From NCBI RefSeq assembly GCF_049943335.1, contig NZ_JBNFVY010000002.1:1-64000 (forward strand): a DNA stretch of 64,000 nt, in the 5' to 3' direction. Below are positions 35,975-45,161 of this stretch, piece after piece; within the stretch, counting starts at the first letter, position 1; the number at the start of each line of letters is the position of its first letter. Origin of the DNA: JBNFVY01 sp049943335. Its GTDB lineage: Bacteria; Pseudomonadota; Alphaproteobacteria; Rhodobacterales; Rhodobacteraceae. The notes under the pieces were generated by a model. It searched no databases, was not told where the DNA came from, and saw only the letters and a program-made list of their open reading frames with translations. A program made the position numbers and the translations under genes.

Positions 35975-36295
35975 GCCGGACGAAACCCACGCCACGCTGC
36001 CGCGCCCAGCAACAGATCGCCCTGAACCCAACCTGCCCCCTGGCCGCAGGGCTTGGCTGAGCGCCACTTTTCCGGCTCTGCTGCGCACCTTGCGTCTCAG
36101 AGGGTAGCTTATCTATGAGTGGTGGCCGCAAGCGGTTGGGTCAAAAGCGTGCCGGTGGACTAGGTGGCCAGGGTCAAGCTGATCCGCCACACGCCCCCAG
36201 CCACGTTCGCTCGCTTTCCCCTGCGCCCCTCAACTTTTCGAACATTTCCCAAGCCGCACACCAAAAGCGGGTGGCGCCAATGCGCCGAAACGCTG
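35975..36295. other. Non-coding spacer between convergent YeeE/YedE and priA
   Basis: These 321 bases lie between two stop codons of convergent genes. A weak short hairpin (CCCTG/CAGGG around 36020-36050) is present without a T run. I see no credible gene, repeat or RNA here. Confidence 0.5.
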
Positions 36296-38503
36296 CTAGT
36301 AAAAACTCTGCGGGTCGATGTCGATTTGCACGCGCGTGTCACCGCGCGGCTTGAACTGGCCGACCCAATCGCGCAACGCCGCTTGAATAGGCGCGCCCTT
36401 GTCGGCCTTGACCAGCAAGCGCACGCGGTGACGCCCGCGTACCCGCGCGATAGGGGCGGGCGCCGGGCCAAAGACCTGCGCCCCGATGGCCCGCATCGGC
36501 GCGTCGCGCCGCGCCAATTCGTTGCCCAGATCGAACACGTTCTGCACATCGCTGCCCGACAGGATCACCCCCGCCATCCGGCCATAGGGCGGCACCCCCG
36601 CCGCGCGCCGCTCAGACGCCTCGGCGGCCCAAAAGCCTTCTTCGTCGCCCGACAGGATCGCGCGGATCACCGGATGCTCGGGCTGATAGGTCTGCAACAG
36701 CGCCGTGCCCGGCACGTCGGCCCGTCCGGCTCTGCCGGCCACCTGCCGGATCAACTGGAACGTTCGCTCGGCGGCCCGCAAATCGGACCCTTGCAACCCC
36801 AGATCTGCATCGATCACCCCGACCAGCGTCAATTTGGGAAAATTGTGCCCCTTGGCGACCAACTGCGTCCCGATGATGATGTCTACATCGCCCTCGGCGA
36901 TCGCCTTGATCTGTTCTTTCAGGGCGCGCGCGGACCCAAACAGATCGCTTGACAACACCGCCACGCGGGCGTCGGAAAAAACCTCGCCCACTTCTTCGGC
37001 AAGGCGCTCTACACCTGGTCCAACTGCGGCCAGTGTCCCCTCTTTCTGGCAGTTGGGGCAGACCTCGGGGATCGGCTTGGTTTCGCCGCATTGGTGGCAC
37101 ATCAGGCGCTTGAGAAAGCGGTGCTCGACCATCCGCGCGTCGCAGTGATCACAACCGATCTGATGCCCGCACGCCCGGCACAACGTGATCGGCGCATAGC
37201 CGCGGCGGTTGATGAACAGCAGCGATTGTTCACCCTTCGCCATGCGCGCCCGCACTTCGCCCTGCAAGCTGCCGGATATCCAGCGGTTCGCGGGCAGGGT
37301 TTCGCCGCGCATGTCGATCGCGCCCATCCGCGGCATGACCGCCGGACCGAAGCGTGTGCTCAGATCGACGCGCCGGTACTTTCCCGCCTCAACATTCGCC
37401 CAGCTTTCCAGCGACGGCGTGGCCGAGGCCAGCACCACTTGCGCCGAATTCAGCGAGCCGCGCAGCACCGCCATATCGCGCGCCGAATACAGCACCCCGT
37501 CTTCCTGTTTGTAGGACTGGTCGTGCTCTTCATCCACGACGATCAAGCCAAGGTTCTGGAACGGCAAAAACAGTGCTGATCGCGCGCCCACCACTACCTG
37601 CGCGCGCCCTTCGCCAACCATGCGCCAACAGCGCCGCCGTTCGGTCATGGTCACGCCCGAATGCCATTCGGCGGGCAGCGCGCCGAACCGTTCCTGCACC
37701 CGTTCCAGGAATTCGGCCGTCAACGCAATTTCCGGCAACAGCACCAGCGCCTGGCGGCCGGCGGCAAGGCATTCGGCCACCGCCTCTAGATAAACTTCCG
37801 TTTTGCCCGCCCCCGTCACGCCTTTCAGCAAGGTCGTACCATAGGTCCCGCTGGCCACGCCTTCGCGCAACGCGGTGGCGGCGGTGGCCTGATCCGCGCT
37901 CAGCGCCTTGCCGGGCAGCGCGGGGTCCAGCCGGGGATAATCGGCGTCGCGCGGCGCGTCTTCGGCGATCACGGCGCCCGGTTCGACCATGCCCTTGACG
38001 ACCGAGGTGGACACCCCGGCCATTTCCGCCAGTTCCTTGAGCGTGAACGCCAACCCGCCATACTCGCGCAGCACATCGATCACCCGGGCGCGCGCGTCGG
38101 TCATGCGCGGCATCTGCCCCGATCCCAGCCGATAAACGGTGCGCATCGACGGCGGATTGCCCAGCCCCGGCGCCCGCGTCGCAAGGCGCAGCATGGCTGG
38201 CATGGGCGTCAGAGTGTATTCTGCCACGCGGGTCAGAAAAACGCGCATCTCGTCGCGCATGGGGGCAGCATCCAGAACGCGGATAACGGAACGTACCTTC
38301 GAGATATCGAAATCGCCGCGCCCTGCCCCCCAGACCACCCCCAACACCTTGCGCGGCCCCAGCGGCACCTCGACGAAAGCCCCCAGGTGGCATCCGCCCT
38401 CGGGTGCCTTGTAGTCCAGCAGACGATCCAGCGGCTGAGCGGTCAGTACACCGATCAACGCGCCTTCGTCGAAATAGCTTTTTGCGGCATTCCCCCGTGT
38501 CAT
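36296..38503 (-). CDS. priA: Primosomal replication-restart helicase PriA
   Basis: This 735-residue superfamily-2 helicase reloads the replisome at stalled forks. It has the 3'-DNA-binding N-terminal domain (GVLTAQPLDRLLDYKAPEGG region), Walker A GVTGAGKTEVYLEAV near residue 230, the VVDEEHDQSYKQEDG box, and two zinc sites made by CRACG, CDHC, CHQCG and CPNC (about residues 440-490). Motif VI is QVAGRAGRADVPG. The ATG at 38503 gives MTRGNAAKSYFDEG; the longer frame to 38578 runs toward the transaldolase promoter. It diverges from the transaldolase gene. Confidence 0.96.
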   Translation of the reverse strand: MTRGNAAKSYFDEGALIGVLTAQPLDRLLDYKAPEGGCHLGAFVEVPLGPRKVLGVVWGAGRGDFDISKVRSVIRVLDAAPMRDEMRVFLTRVAEYTLTPMPAMLRLATRAPGLGNPPSMRTVYRLGSGQMPRMTDARARVIDVLREYGGLAFTLKELAEMAGVSTSVVKGMVEPGAVIAEDAPRDADYPRLDPALPGKALSADQATAATALREGVASGTYGTTLLKGVTGAGKTEVYLEAVAECLAAGRQALVLLPEIALTAEFLERVQERFGALPAEWHSGVTMTERRRCWRMVGEGRAQVVVGARSALFLPFQNLGLIVVDEEHDQSYKQEDGVLYSARDMAVLRGSLNSAQVVLASATPSLESWANVEAGKYRRVDLSTRFGPAVMPRMGAIDMRGETLPANRWISGSLQGEVRARMAKGEQSLLFINRRGYAPITLCRACGHQIGCDHCDARMVEHRFLKRLMCHQCGETKPIPEVCPNCQKEGTLAAVGPGVERLAEEVGEVFSDARVAVLSSDLFGSARALKEQIKAIAEGDVDIIIGTQLVAKGHNFPKLTLVGVIDADLGLQGSDLRAAERTFQLIRQVAGRAGRADVPGTALLQTYQPEHPVIRAILSGDEEGFWAAEASERRAAGVPPYGRMAGVILSGSDVQNVFDLGNELARRDAPMRAIGAQVFGPAPAPIARVRGRHRVRLLVKADKGAPIQAALRDWVGQFKPRGDTRVQIDIDPQSFY

Positions 38504-38590
38504 GATGGCTGTCTTAGGCCCTTTCGGCCAGTCCCGCCATAGGCTAGAAGAGCGCGGAATCCGAAAGCGCGAATCCAAGGAGCCGCTGCC

Positions 38591-39244
38591 ATGAAATTCT
38601 TCGTAGACACTGCAGATGTGGACGCCATCCGCGAGCTGAACGACCTGGGAATGGTCGACGGGGTCACGACCAACCCGTCCCTGATCAAGAAGTCAGGCCG
38701 CGACATCATCGAAGTGACCAAAGAGATTTGTTCCTTCGTCGACGGGCCGGTATCGGCCGAAGTGATTGCACTCAAGTCCGAAGACATGATTGCCGAAGGG
38801 CGCGAGTTGGCCAAGATCGCCGAGAATATTGCGATCAAGGTTCCCCTGACATGGGACGGGCTGAAAGCGTGCAAGGTCTTGTCGGACGAAGGGCGCATGG
38901 TGAACGTGACCTTGTGTTTCTCGGCCAACCAGGCGTTGCTGGCCGCCAAGGCCGGGGCGACATTCATCTCGCCGTTCATCGGGCGGCTGGATGATCTCAA
39001 TCTCGACGGGTTGGACCTGATTGCCGACATTCGCGCGATCTACGACAACTACGGGTTTGAAACGAACATCCTTGCCGCCTCGATCCGCAGCGCCAATCAC
39101 ATGAGCGAATGCGCCAAGATCGGCGCCGATGTGGCCACCGCGCCGCCTGCCGTGATCAAAGCCATGGCAAACCATCTGTTGACGGACAAAGGGCTGGACC
39201 AGTTCGTCAAGGATGCCGCCGACGCGGGTATCAAGATCGTCTGA
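38591..39244 (+). CDS. Transaldolase of the Fsa/TalC type
   Basis: This 217-residue class I aldolase of the short transaldolase family has the N-terminus MKFFVDTADVDAIRELNDLG, TTNPSLIKKSG, and the Schiff-base lysine in ENIAIKVPLTWDG (about residue 86). Length fits the family. It could act as transaldolase in the pentose-phosphate pathway or as fructose-6-phosphate aldolase; sequence alone does not decide. AAGGAG lies nine bases before the ATG. A strong terminator follows. Confidence 0.93.
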   Translation: MKFFVDTADVDAIRELNDLGMVDGVTTNPSLIKKSGRDIIEVTKEICSFVDGPVSAEVIALKSEDMIAEGRELAKIAENIAIKVPLTWDGLKACKVLSDEGRMVNVTLCFSANQALLAAKAGATFISPFIGRLDDLNLDGLDLIADIRAIYDNYGFETNILAASIRSANHMSECAKIGADVATAPPAVIKAMANHLLTDKGLDQFVKDAADAGIKIV

Positions 39245-39265
39245 TCCGGTTATTATCGTTTATGG

Positions 39266-39299
39266 CAGGCCGCAGGGGCACCCTCTGCGGCCTGTTTCG
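39266..39299 (+). terminator. Rho-independent terminator after the transaldolase gene
   Basis: A 10-bp stem CAGGCCGCAG (39266-39275) and CTGCGGCCTG (39285-39294) with a nine-base loop is followed by TTTCG. It lies 22 bases after the stop codon. Confidence 0.85.
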
Positions 39300-39439
39300 T
39301 TAAGCCCCCCTTCACAACTGTGGCCAACGGGCCGCGCGTTGGCCTGCGTATCCGCAAAAGCCTTGCGCAGGGGCCTTTGGACATGATTCAGTGACACTAA
39401 AGCCGGGGCGCCAAAGACCCCGATCATTTGTGAGGCAGT

Positions 39440-40147
39440 ATGAACGAGCACGCTCTGAAGGCGGAAGATCTGCGTGAGCGGATTATTTCCGACCCCGAAT
39501 TCATTCTTGAAGACCAAGATGTCATGGCCGCCCTGATCGCGGCCAACGAACGCGCCATGGGCGCCAATATCATCGATCTGCGCGGTATCGCGATGGAGCG
39601 GCTGGAAAACCGGCTGAACCGTCTGGAAGACACACACCGGGGCGTCATCGCAGCCGCCTATGACAACCTGGCCGGGACAAACCAGATTCATCGCGCCATC
39701 CTGCGGATGCTTGAACCCACGGATTTCGCGACCTTCCTGCGCGATCTTGGCGGCGAAGTGGCCGATATCCTGCGCGTCGATTGCGTCAAGCTGGTGCTGG
39801 AAACCCATGAAGCGGACGCGGGCGAAGCTGTCGCGCAGTTGGGCGATGTGCTGATCACGGCTGAGCCGGGCTTTATCGACACCTATCTGACCATGGGCCG
39901 AAATATCCCTGTGCGGTCGGTCACCTTGCGCCAATTGGCCCCCGACAGCGATGTCATTTACGCAGAAGAAAGCGGCTGGATCCATTCCGAAGCCTGCCTG
40001 AAACTGGATCTTGGCGCAGGTCGCCTGCCCGGCATGCTGGTGCTGGGCGCCGAAGACCCCCACCAGTTCAAACCCACGCAAGGGGCTGAACTGCTGACGT
40101 TCTTTTCGGGTGTTCTGGAACGCTCGATCCGCCGCTGGCTGGCGTGA
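39440..40147 (+). CDS. DUF484 family protein
   Basis: This 235-residue protein has an N-terminal helical and coiled-coil region (about 1-85, with ENRLNRLEDTHRGV) and a GAF-like C-terminal domain (about 95-225, ending in GVLERSIRRWL). DUF484 proteins are typically encoded with xerC and their role is unknown. Here the TGA overlaps the xerC ATG (TGATG). GAGG is found eight bases before the ATG. Confidence 0.88.
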   Translation: MNEHALKAEDLRERIISDPEFILEDQDVMAALIAANERAMGANIIDLRGIAMERLENRLNRLEDTHRGVIAAAYDNLAGTNQIHRAILRMLEPTDFATFLRDLGGEVADILRVDCVKLVLETHEADAGEAVAQLGDVLITAEPGFIDTYLTMGRNIPVRSVTLRQLAPDSDVIYAEESGWIHSEACLKLDLGAGRLPGMLVLGAEDPHQFKPTQGAELLTFFSGVLERSIRRWLA

Positions 40148-41073
40148 TGCTGATCGGGCCGGGGATGCGTGATGCGCTTGCCGGCTGGCTGGATCACCAG
40201 CGTGCGCTGAAAGGCGCGCCGCAAACCACGATTGACGCCTATGCGCGCGACGTGTCGGGGTTCCTGTCGTTCCTGACAGGCCATTTCGGAGAGTCTGGCG
40301 GGGTGGCGGTTCTGGGCCAGGTGCGCGTGGCGGACATGCGCGCGTGGATGGCGCATGAGCGCGGGCGCGGAATTGCGGCCCGGTCGCTGGCGCGTGAGTT
40401 GTCGGCGGTCAAGGGATTTGCCCGTTGGGCCGCAGACCGGCATGACATTGAAATATCGGCTATTCTTGCGGCCCGGTCGCCCAAGTTCCAGCGCAAACTG
40501 CCCCGCCCCCTGTCCGAAGATGCCGCGAAACAGATGATCGATACGGTCGGCGATCAAGCACGCGAACCTTGGGTGGCCGCACGCGACATGGCGGTGGTCA
40601 CGCTGCTCTACGGGTGCGGGCTGCGAATTTCCGAGGCGCTTGGCCTGACTGGCGCGCAAGCTGACATGGGCGACGCGCTGCGCATTCGCGGCAAAGGGGG
40701 CAAAGAACGCATCGTGCCGGTCATTGGCCCGGCGCGCGACGCGGTAGCGCGCTACGTGCAGATCTGCCCCTTCGATCTGGACCCCAAGGGCCCGCTGTTC
40801 CGGGGCGCGCGGGGCGGGGCGCTGAACCCCCGGCTGATCGCCAAGGTCACAGAACGCGCCCGGCTTCAACTGGGCCTGCCCGCCACCGCCACCCCCCATG
40901 CCATGCGCCACAGCTTCGCGACGCATCTGCTGAATGCGGGCGGCGATTTGCGCGCGATCCAGGAACTTCTGGGCCACGCGTCGCTGTCGACCACCCAAGC
41001 CTATACATCCGTCGATACGGCCCGCCTGATGGAGGTCTATGCGGCCGCCCATCCGCGTGCACACGGCGCTTGA
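40147..41073 (+). CDS. xerC: Tyrosine recombinase XerC
   Basis: This 308-residue recombinase resolves chromosome dimers at dif with XerD. The N-terminal SAM-like domain (about 1-105) binds the core site. The catalytic domain has Arg in GCGLRISEALGL, Lys in GKGGKERIVPV, and the C-terminal HAMRHSFATHLL, GHASLSTTQAYT box carrying His, Arg, His and the nucleophilic Tyr. The ATG at 40147 overlaps the DUF484 stop (TGATG). Distinction from XerD rests on this neighbourhood. Confidence 0.93.
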   Translation: MLIGPGMRDALAGWLDHQRALKGAPQTTIDAYARDVSGFLSFLTGHFGESGGVAVLGQVRVADMRAWMAHERGRGIAARSLARELSAVKGFARWAADRHDIEISAILAARSPKFQRKLPRPLSEDAAKQMIDTVGDQAREPWVAARDMAVVTLLYGCGLRISEALGLTGAQADMGDALRIRGKGGKERIVPVIGPARDAVARYVQICPFDLDPKGPLFRGARGGALNPRLIAKVTERARLQLGLPATATPHAMRHSFATHLLNAGGDLRAIQELLGHASLSTTQAYTSVDTARLMEVYAAAHPRAHGA

Positions 41074-41104
41074 TGTGGCACGCCGGATCGGCCATCAACA
41101 CCCA

Positions 41105-41788
41105 ATGCACCTGCGCGCCTACTCTGTCCACCTGCTGACCGCCATTGGCGCGGGCTTGGCGATGCTGGCCATTCTGGCCGCCGCGCAAACCGATTGGCGC
41201 GCCATGTTCCTGTGGTTGCTGGCGGCGCTGGTGGTCGATGGTATCGACGGCCCCCTGGCGCGCCGGTTCGATGTCCGTACCAATGCGCCGCGGATCGACG
41301 GGGCGCTGCTGGATCTGGTGATCGACTTCTTGACCTACGTGTTCATTCCGCTCTTTGCGCTGTTTCAATCTGGGCTCTTGCCCGGCTGGACCGGCTGGGC
41401 GGTCGTGCTGGTGGTCACGGTCACTTCGGCGCTCTATTTCGCGGATGACCGGATGAAAACGCTGGATGGGTCGTTCGAGGGTTTCCCGGCCTGCTGGAAC
41501 ATCGTGGTGCTGGTCTTTTTCGCCACGCAACCGCCCGCCTGGATCATGCTGGTGACCATTGTCGTGCTGACTCCCGCGATGTTTCTCAACATCCGTTTCG
41601 TACACCCGATCCGAACGGCGCGCTGGCGCGCGGTATCCTTGCCCGTCACTTTGATCTGGATGGCTACGGCCGCCTTGGCAATGTGGTGGCCCGGCCCGGC
41701 CTGGCACGGACCGGTGCTGATTGCCTCCAGCCTTTACCTGTTGTTTGCGGGGGCGGTGCAACAGGTCACCGCCCCGCCGCGCGGGTAA
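41105..41788 (+). CDS. pcs: Phosphatidylcholine synthase (CDP-alcohol phosphatidyltransferase)
   Basis: This 227-residue polytopic enzyme condenses CDP-diacylglycerol with choline to form phosphatidylcholine in the inner membrane. The CDP-alcohol motif is visible as DGIDGPLARR with GALLDLVID twelve residues later, holding the catalytic aspartates. About seven helices follow. The start is uncertain: ATG 41105 was chosen, while GTG 41075 would add ten residues; neither has a strong site. It is 31 bases after xerC. Its stop abuts the convergent ileS stop with no spacer. Confidence 0.88.
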   Translation: MHLRAYSVHLLTAIGAGLAMLAILAAAQTDWRAMFLWLLAALVVDGIDGPLARRFDVRTNAPRIDGALLDLVIDFLTYVFIPLFALFQSGLLPGWTGWAVVLVVTVTSALYFADDRMKTLDGSFEGFPACWNIVVLVFFATQPPAWIMLVTIVVLTPAMFLNIRFVHPIRTARWRAVSLPVTLIWMATAALAMWWPGPAWHGPVLIASSLYLLFAGAVQQVTAPPRG

Positions 41789-44761
41789 TCAGCCAAGCGC
41801 AGCGTCACAGCGCCCGCACACGCCCGGATGGGCATGCTGGCCCACGTCTGGCAGGATTTTCCAGCAGCGTTGGCATTTTTCGCCCTCGGCCTTTTCGAAC
41901 ACCACGCCCACACCGTCGACTTCGGGCAGGCGGAACGCTTCGTTCGGGGCCGGATCGGCCGTCACGACGATGGCCGAGGTGATGCACAGATCGTCAAACG
42001 CCACGGTTTTCAACATCTCGACCAGCGCCGCATCATCGACGTGGACCACGGGCGCCGCCTCGAGCGAGGCGCCGATCACCTTGTCGCGCCGCTGGATTTC
42101 CAGCGCGGCCGTTACAACGCGGCGCACCTTGCGAATAGCGGCCCATTTCGCGGCCAATGCTTCGTCGCGCCAGTCGGCGGGCGTATCGACGAAGTCAACC
42201 ATGTGGACGGAACTGTCCTCGCCTGCGAAGCGCTCTAGCCAGACTTCTTCCATCGTGAACACCAGCACCGGCGCCAGCCAGCGCGTCAGGCGGTGATAGA
42301 TTTCGTCCAGCACCGTCAGCGCGGCCTTCCGGCGCGCGCTATCCCCATCGCAATACAGCGCGTCCTTGCGGATATCGAAGTAAAACGCAGACAAATCAAC
42401 GGTGGCGAAATTGAACACCGCCTGCCAGACGGACGAAAAATCAAAGGTGCGATAGCCTGTACGCACGACATCGTCCAGTTCGGCCAGACGGTGCAACACC
42501 CAACGTTCCAGCTCGGGCATGTCGGCGGGCGCAACGCGCTTCGACTCGTCGAAATCACCCAAACTACCCAGCATATAGCGCATGGTATTGCGCAGGCGGC
42601 GATAGCTGTCGGCCACCCCTTTCAGGATTTCCGGGCCGATCCGCTGGTCGGCGGTATAGTCGGTCTGGGCCACCCACAAACGCAGGATATCGGCGCCGTA
42701 TTGCTTGATGACTTCTTCGGGCACGATGGTGTTGCCCAGGGATTTGGACATTTTCATGCCCTTTTCGTCCAACGTAAAGCCGTGGGTCACCACGTTGCGA
42801 TATGGCGCGCGGCCCTTGGTGCCGCAGGCCTGCAGCAGCGACGAATGGAACCAGCCCCGATGCTGGTCGGTGCCTTCCATGTAGACGTCAGCGATCCCGT
42901 CCGGCGTGCCGTCTTCGCGATCGCGCAGAACGAACGCATGGGTCGATCCACTGTCAAACCACACATCCAGCACGTCAAACACCTGTTCATAATCCTGCGG
43001 GTCGTGCAGGCCATCCAAGATCTTTTCCTTGAATCCTTGCACATACCAAACATCCGCGCCGTCTTTTTCAAACGCGGCCTTGATACGGGCATTGACCTGT
43101 TCGTCGCGCAGCAGAAAGTCAGGATCGGTCGGCAACGCGCCCTTCTTGGTGAAGCAGGTCAGCGGTACGCCCCAGGCCCGCTGGCGGCTCAGCACCCAGT
43201 CGGGGCGGCTTTCGATCATCGAATAGAGCCGGTTGCGCCCGGTCTTGGGGGTCCATTTCACCAGCTCGTCGATCGAGCGCAGGGCCCGGGTGCGGATCGT
43301 GTCACCATAGGCGCCCATCCCGTCATCCAGCTTGCGGTCCACCGCGGCAAACCATTGCGGCGTGTTGCGGTAGATCACCGGCGCCTTCGAGCGCCACGAA
43401 TGCGGGTAGCTGTGCTTGATCTTGCCGCGCGCCAAAAGTCCGCCTACTTCGGCCAGCTTCGAGATCACGGCAGCGTTGGCGTCACCCTCCCAGTCGCCCT
43501 TCTTGGGCTTGTCGCGCAGGATGCGCTTGCCCCCAAAGAACGGCAAGTCCGCGCGAAAGCTGCCGTCATCCATCACGTTGTAAGTGATGACTTTTTCCAG
43601 CATTCCCAGATCGCGGAACAGCTCGAATTCCTCCATCCCGTGGGACGGCGCGCAATGCACGAACCCGGTGCCTTCGGTGTCTGTCACAAAATCGGCGGCG
43701 CGAAAATCGCGCGGCTCGTCCCATTCGCCATTGGCACCGTCGGCCCCGGCCAGCGGGTGTTCCAGCGTCAGGCCCGACAGTTCATCGGCCGTGACATCGC
43801 GCACGCGGCGCCACATGTCCGGCTCAAGCCGCGCGCGGCTGAACACATCAGCGGCAAGGTTGTCGGCCAGCAGGTAACGCTCGCCGGGTTTGGCCCAGCA
43901 TTCCTCGGGGGTCGCGGCGACCTCGTAGAGACCGTATGCGATATCCTTGCCGAAAACGACCGCCTTGTTCGACGGCATGGTCCAGGGCGTGGTGGTCCAG
44001 ATGACGACATAGGCGTTTTGCAATTCGGCGCGGCGCAGTTCAGCGTCTGATAGCGCGTCCAGATCGGGCACATCGGCGGTGCCATCCGGGCCCAGAACGC
44101 GGAATTTCACCCAGACCGTAAAGCTATTCTTGTCGTGGTATTCAACCTCGGCCTCGGCCAGCGCCGTTTGTTCCACGGGGCTCCACATCACGGGCTTTGA
44201 CCCTTGATAAAGCGTTCCATTCATGAGGAATTTCATGAATTCGTCGGCAATCACCGCCTCGGCGTGATAGTCCATGGTCAGGTAGGGATCGGCCCAGTTG
44301 CCGGTGATCCCGATGCGCTTGAATTCCTCGCGCTGGATGTTGACCCATTCATCGGCAAAGGCGCGGCATTCGCGGCGGAAATCGACCACCGGAACGTCAT
44401 CCTTGTCGAGCCCCTTCTCGCGGTATTTTTCCTCTATTTTCCATTCGATAGGCAGGCCGTGACAGTCCCAGCCGGGCACGTAGCGGCTGTCGTGACCCAT
44501 CATCTGGTGCGAGCGCACGATCATGTCCTTGATCGTCTTGTTCAGGGCGTGGCCGATGTGCAGATGGCCGTTGGCGTAGGGGGGGCCGTCGTGCAGCACG
44601 AAACTGTCGCGGCCCTTTTTCTCGCGCAGGCGGTCATAGACGCCGATCCTTTCCCAGCGGGCCAGCCAGTCGGGTTCGCGCTTGGGTAGGCCCGCGCGCA
44701 TGGGAAAATCGGTTTTCGGCAGATTCAACGTGTCTTTGTAGTCGGGGGTCTCGGCGCACAT
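41789..44761 (-). CDS. ileS: Isoleucyl-tRNA synthetase IleS
   Basis: This 990-residue class I aminoacyl-tRNA synthetase has the HIGH signature in PPYANGHLHIGHALN near residue 60, an editing domain insertion, WFDSGSTHAFVL, the KMSKS loop in KGMKMSKSLGNTIV near 625, an anticodon-binding domain, and a C-terminal zinc finger with Cys pairs CQRC and CGRC. It charges tRNA-Ile in the cytosol. The length is normal. Its 400-base leader carries a tandem repeat. No T-box-like leader is recognisable. Confidence 0.97.
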   Translation of the reverse strand: MCAETPDYKDTLNLPKTDFPMRAGLPKREPDWLARWERIGVYDRLREKKGRDSFVLHDGPPYANGHLHIGHALNKTIKDMIVRSHQMMGHDSRYVPGWDCHGLPIEWKIEEKYREKGLDKDDVPVVDFRRECRAFADEWVNIQREEFKRIGITGNWADPYLTMDYHAEAVIADEFMKFLMNGTLYQGSKPVMWSPVEQTALAEAEVEYHDKNSFTVWVKFRVLGPDGTADVPDLDALSDAELRRAELQNAYVVIWTTTPWTMPSNKAVVFGKDIAYGLYEVAATPEECWAKPGERYLLADNLAADVFSRARLEPDMWRRVRDVTADELSGLTLEHPLAGADGANGEWDEPRDFRAADFVTDTEGTGFVHCAPSHGMEEFELFRDLGMLEKVITYNVMDDGSFRADLPFFGGKRILRDKPKKGDWEGDANAAVISKLAEVGGLLARGKIKHSYPHSWRSKAPVIYRNTPQWFAAVDRKLDDGMGAYGDTIRTRALRSIDELVKWTPKTGRNRLYSMIESRPDWVLSRQRAWGVPLTCFTKKGALPTDPDFLLRDEQVNARIKAAFEKDGADVWYVQGFKEKILDGLHDPQDYEQVFDVLDVWFDSGSTHAFVLRDREDGTPDGIADVYMEGTDQHRGWFHSSLLQACGTKGRAPYRNVVTHGFTLDEKGMKMSKSLGNTIVPEEVIKQYGADILRLWVAQTDYTADQRIGPEILKGVADSYRRLRNTMRYMLGSLGDFDESKRVAPADMPELERWVLHRLAELDDVVRTGYRTFDFSSVWQAVFNFATVDLSAFYFDIRKDALYCDGDSARRKAALTVLDEIYHRLTRWLAPVLVFTMEEVWLERFAGEDSSVHMVDFVDTPADWRDEALAAKWAAIRKVRRVVTAALEIQRRDKVIGASLEAAPVVHVDDAALVEMLKTVAFDDLCITSAIVVTADPAPNEAFRLPEVDGVGVVFEKAEGEKCQRCWKILPDVGQHAHPGVCGRCDAALG

Positions 44762-45161
44762 TTCGCTCGATCCTTGAATGTCTTTAAAAGGTTACGGAGA
44801 GATCGGCGCGGTGGTCCATACGCCTTGTCCCGGCGGCTCGTGGTGTCAGAGCGCCGGGCCAGTAATTCGAAAAATGATCGAAGCCATCCGTGTCATGGGC
44901 GCGGTTATAGGCGCGGGCCCGAGCAAGGGCAAGCGCTGGCTGGGGCGGCGAATCCCGGCGGGTTTCAGCGCCAGCTACATGTCGGCAATCCGTCAGCCAA
45001 CCGTCTGCCCAGCGTCGGCGATCCGTCGGACTTTTGACGGGCCGGATGTCGGGCAAAATGTCTGGCAAAATGTCTGGCAAAATGTCTGGCGCGATGTCTG
45101 GCGCGATGTCTGGCGCGATGTCTGGCAAACTGTCGGGCAACCTGTATGACAGGAAAAACGC
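44762..45161 (-). other. ileS leader region with a tandem repeat
   Basis: These 400 bases separate the ycjF stop from the ileS start, both on the minus strand, so they form the ileS leader or promoter region. The distal part is the 12-bp repeat array listed separately; degenerate TGTC/CGTCGG copies continue to about 44980. A 118-codon minus-strand frame (45140 to 44784, TTG start) runs through the array; its first third is LPDI-APDI periods and the rest looks unstructured, so I do not call it a gene. Confidence 0.5.
45046..45141. repeat. 12-bp tandem repeat array, eight units
   Basis: Eight head-to-tail units of consensus ATGTCTGGCAAA or ATGTCTGGCGCG: one AAA unit with TCGG, two AAA units, three GCG units, one AAA unit and one degenerate end unit. 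The three GCG units in a row suggest expansion of one variant inside an AAA background. It lies 20 bases downstream of the ycjF stop, in the ileS leader. Confidence 0.97.

Noticed and set aside
44784..45140. A 118-codon minus-strand frame through the 12-bp array ahead of ileS.
   Set aside because: It starts at TTG with a poor site, and its first third is an artefact of the repeat; the rest lacks recognisable structure.
45046..45141. A CRISPR-like array.
   Set aside because: The units are 12 bp, head to tail, without unique spacers; no cas genes are present.
44762..45161. A possible T-box riboswitch in the ileS leader.
   Set aside because: No T-box sequence or specifier loop is visible, and such leaders are mostly found in Gram-positive bacteria.
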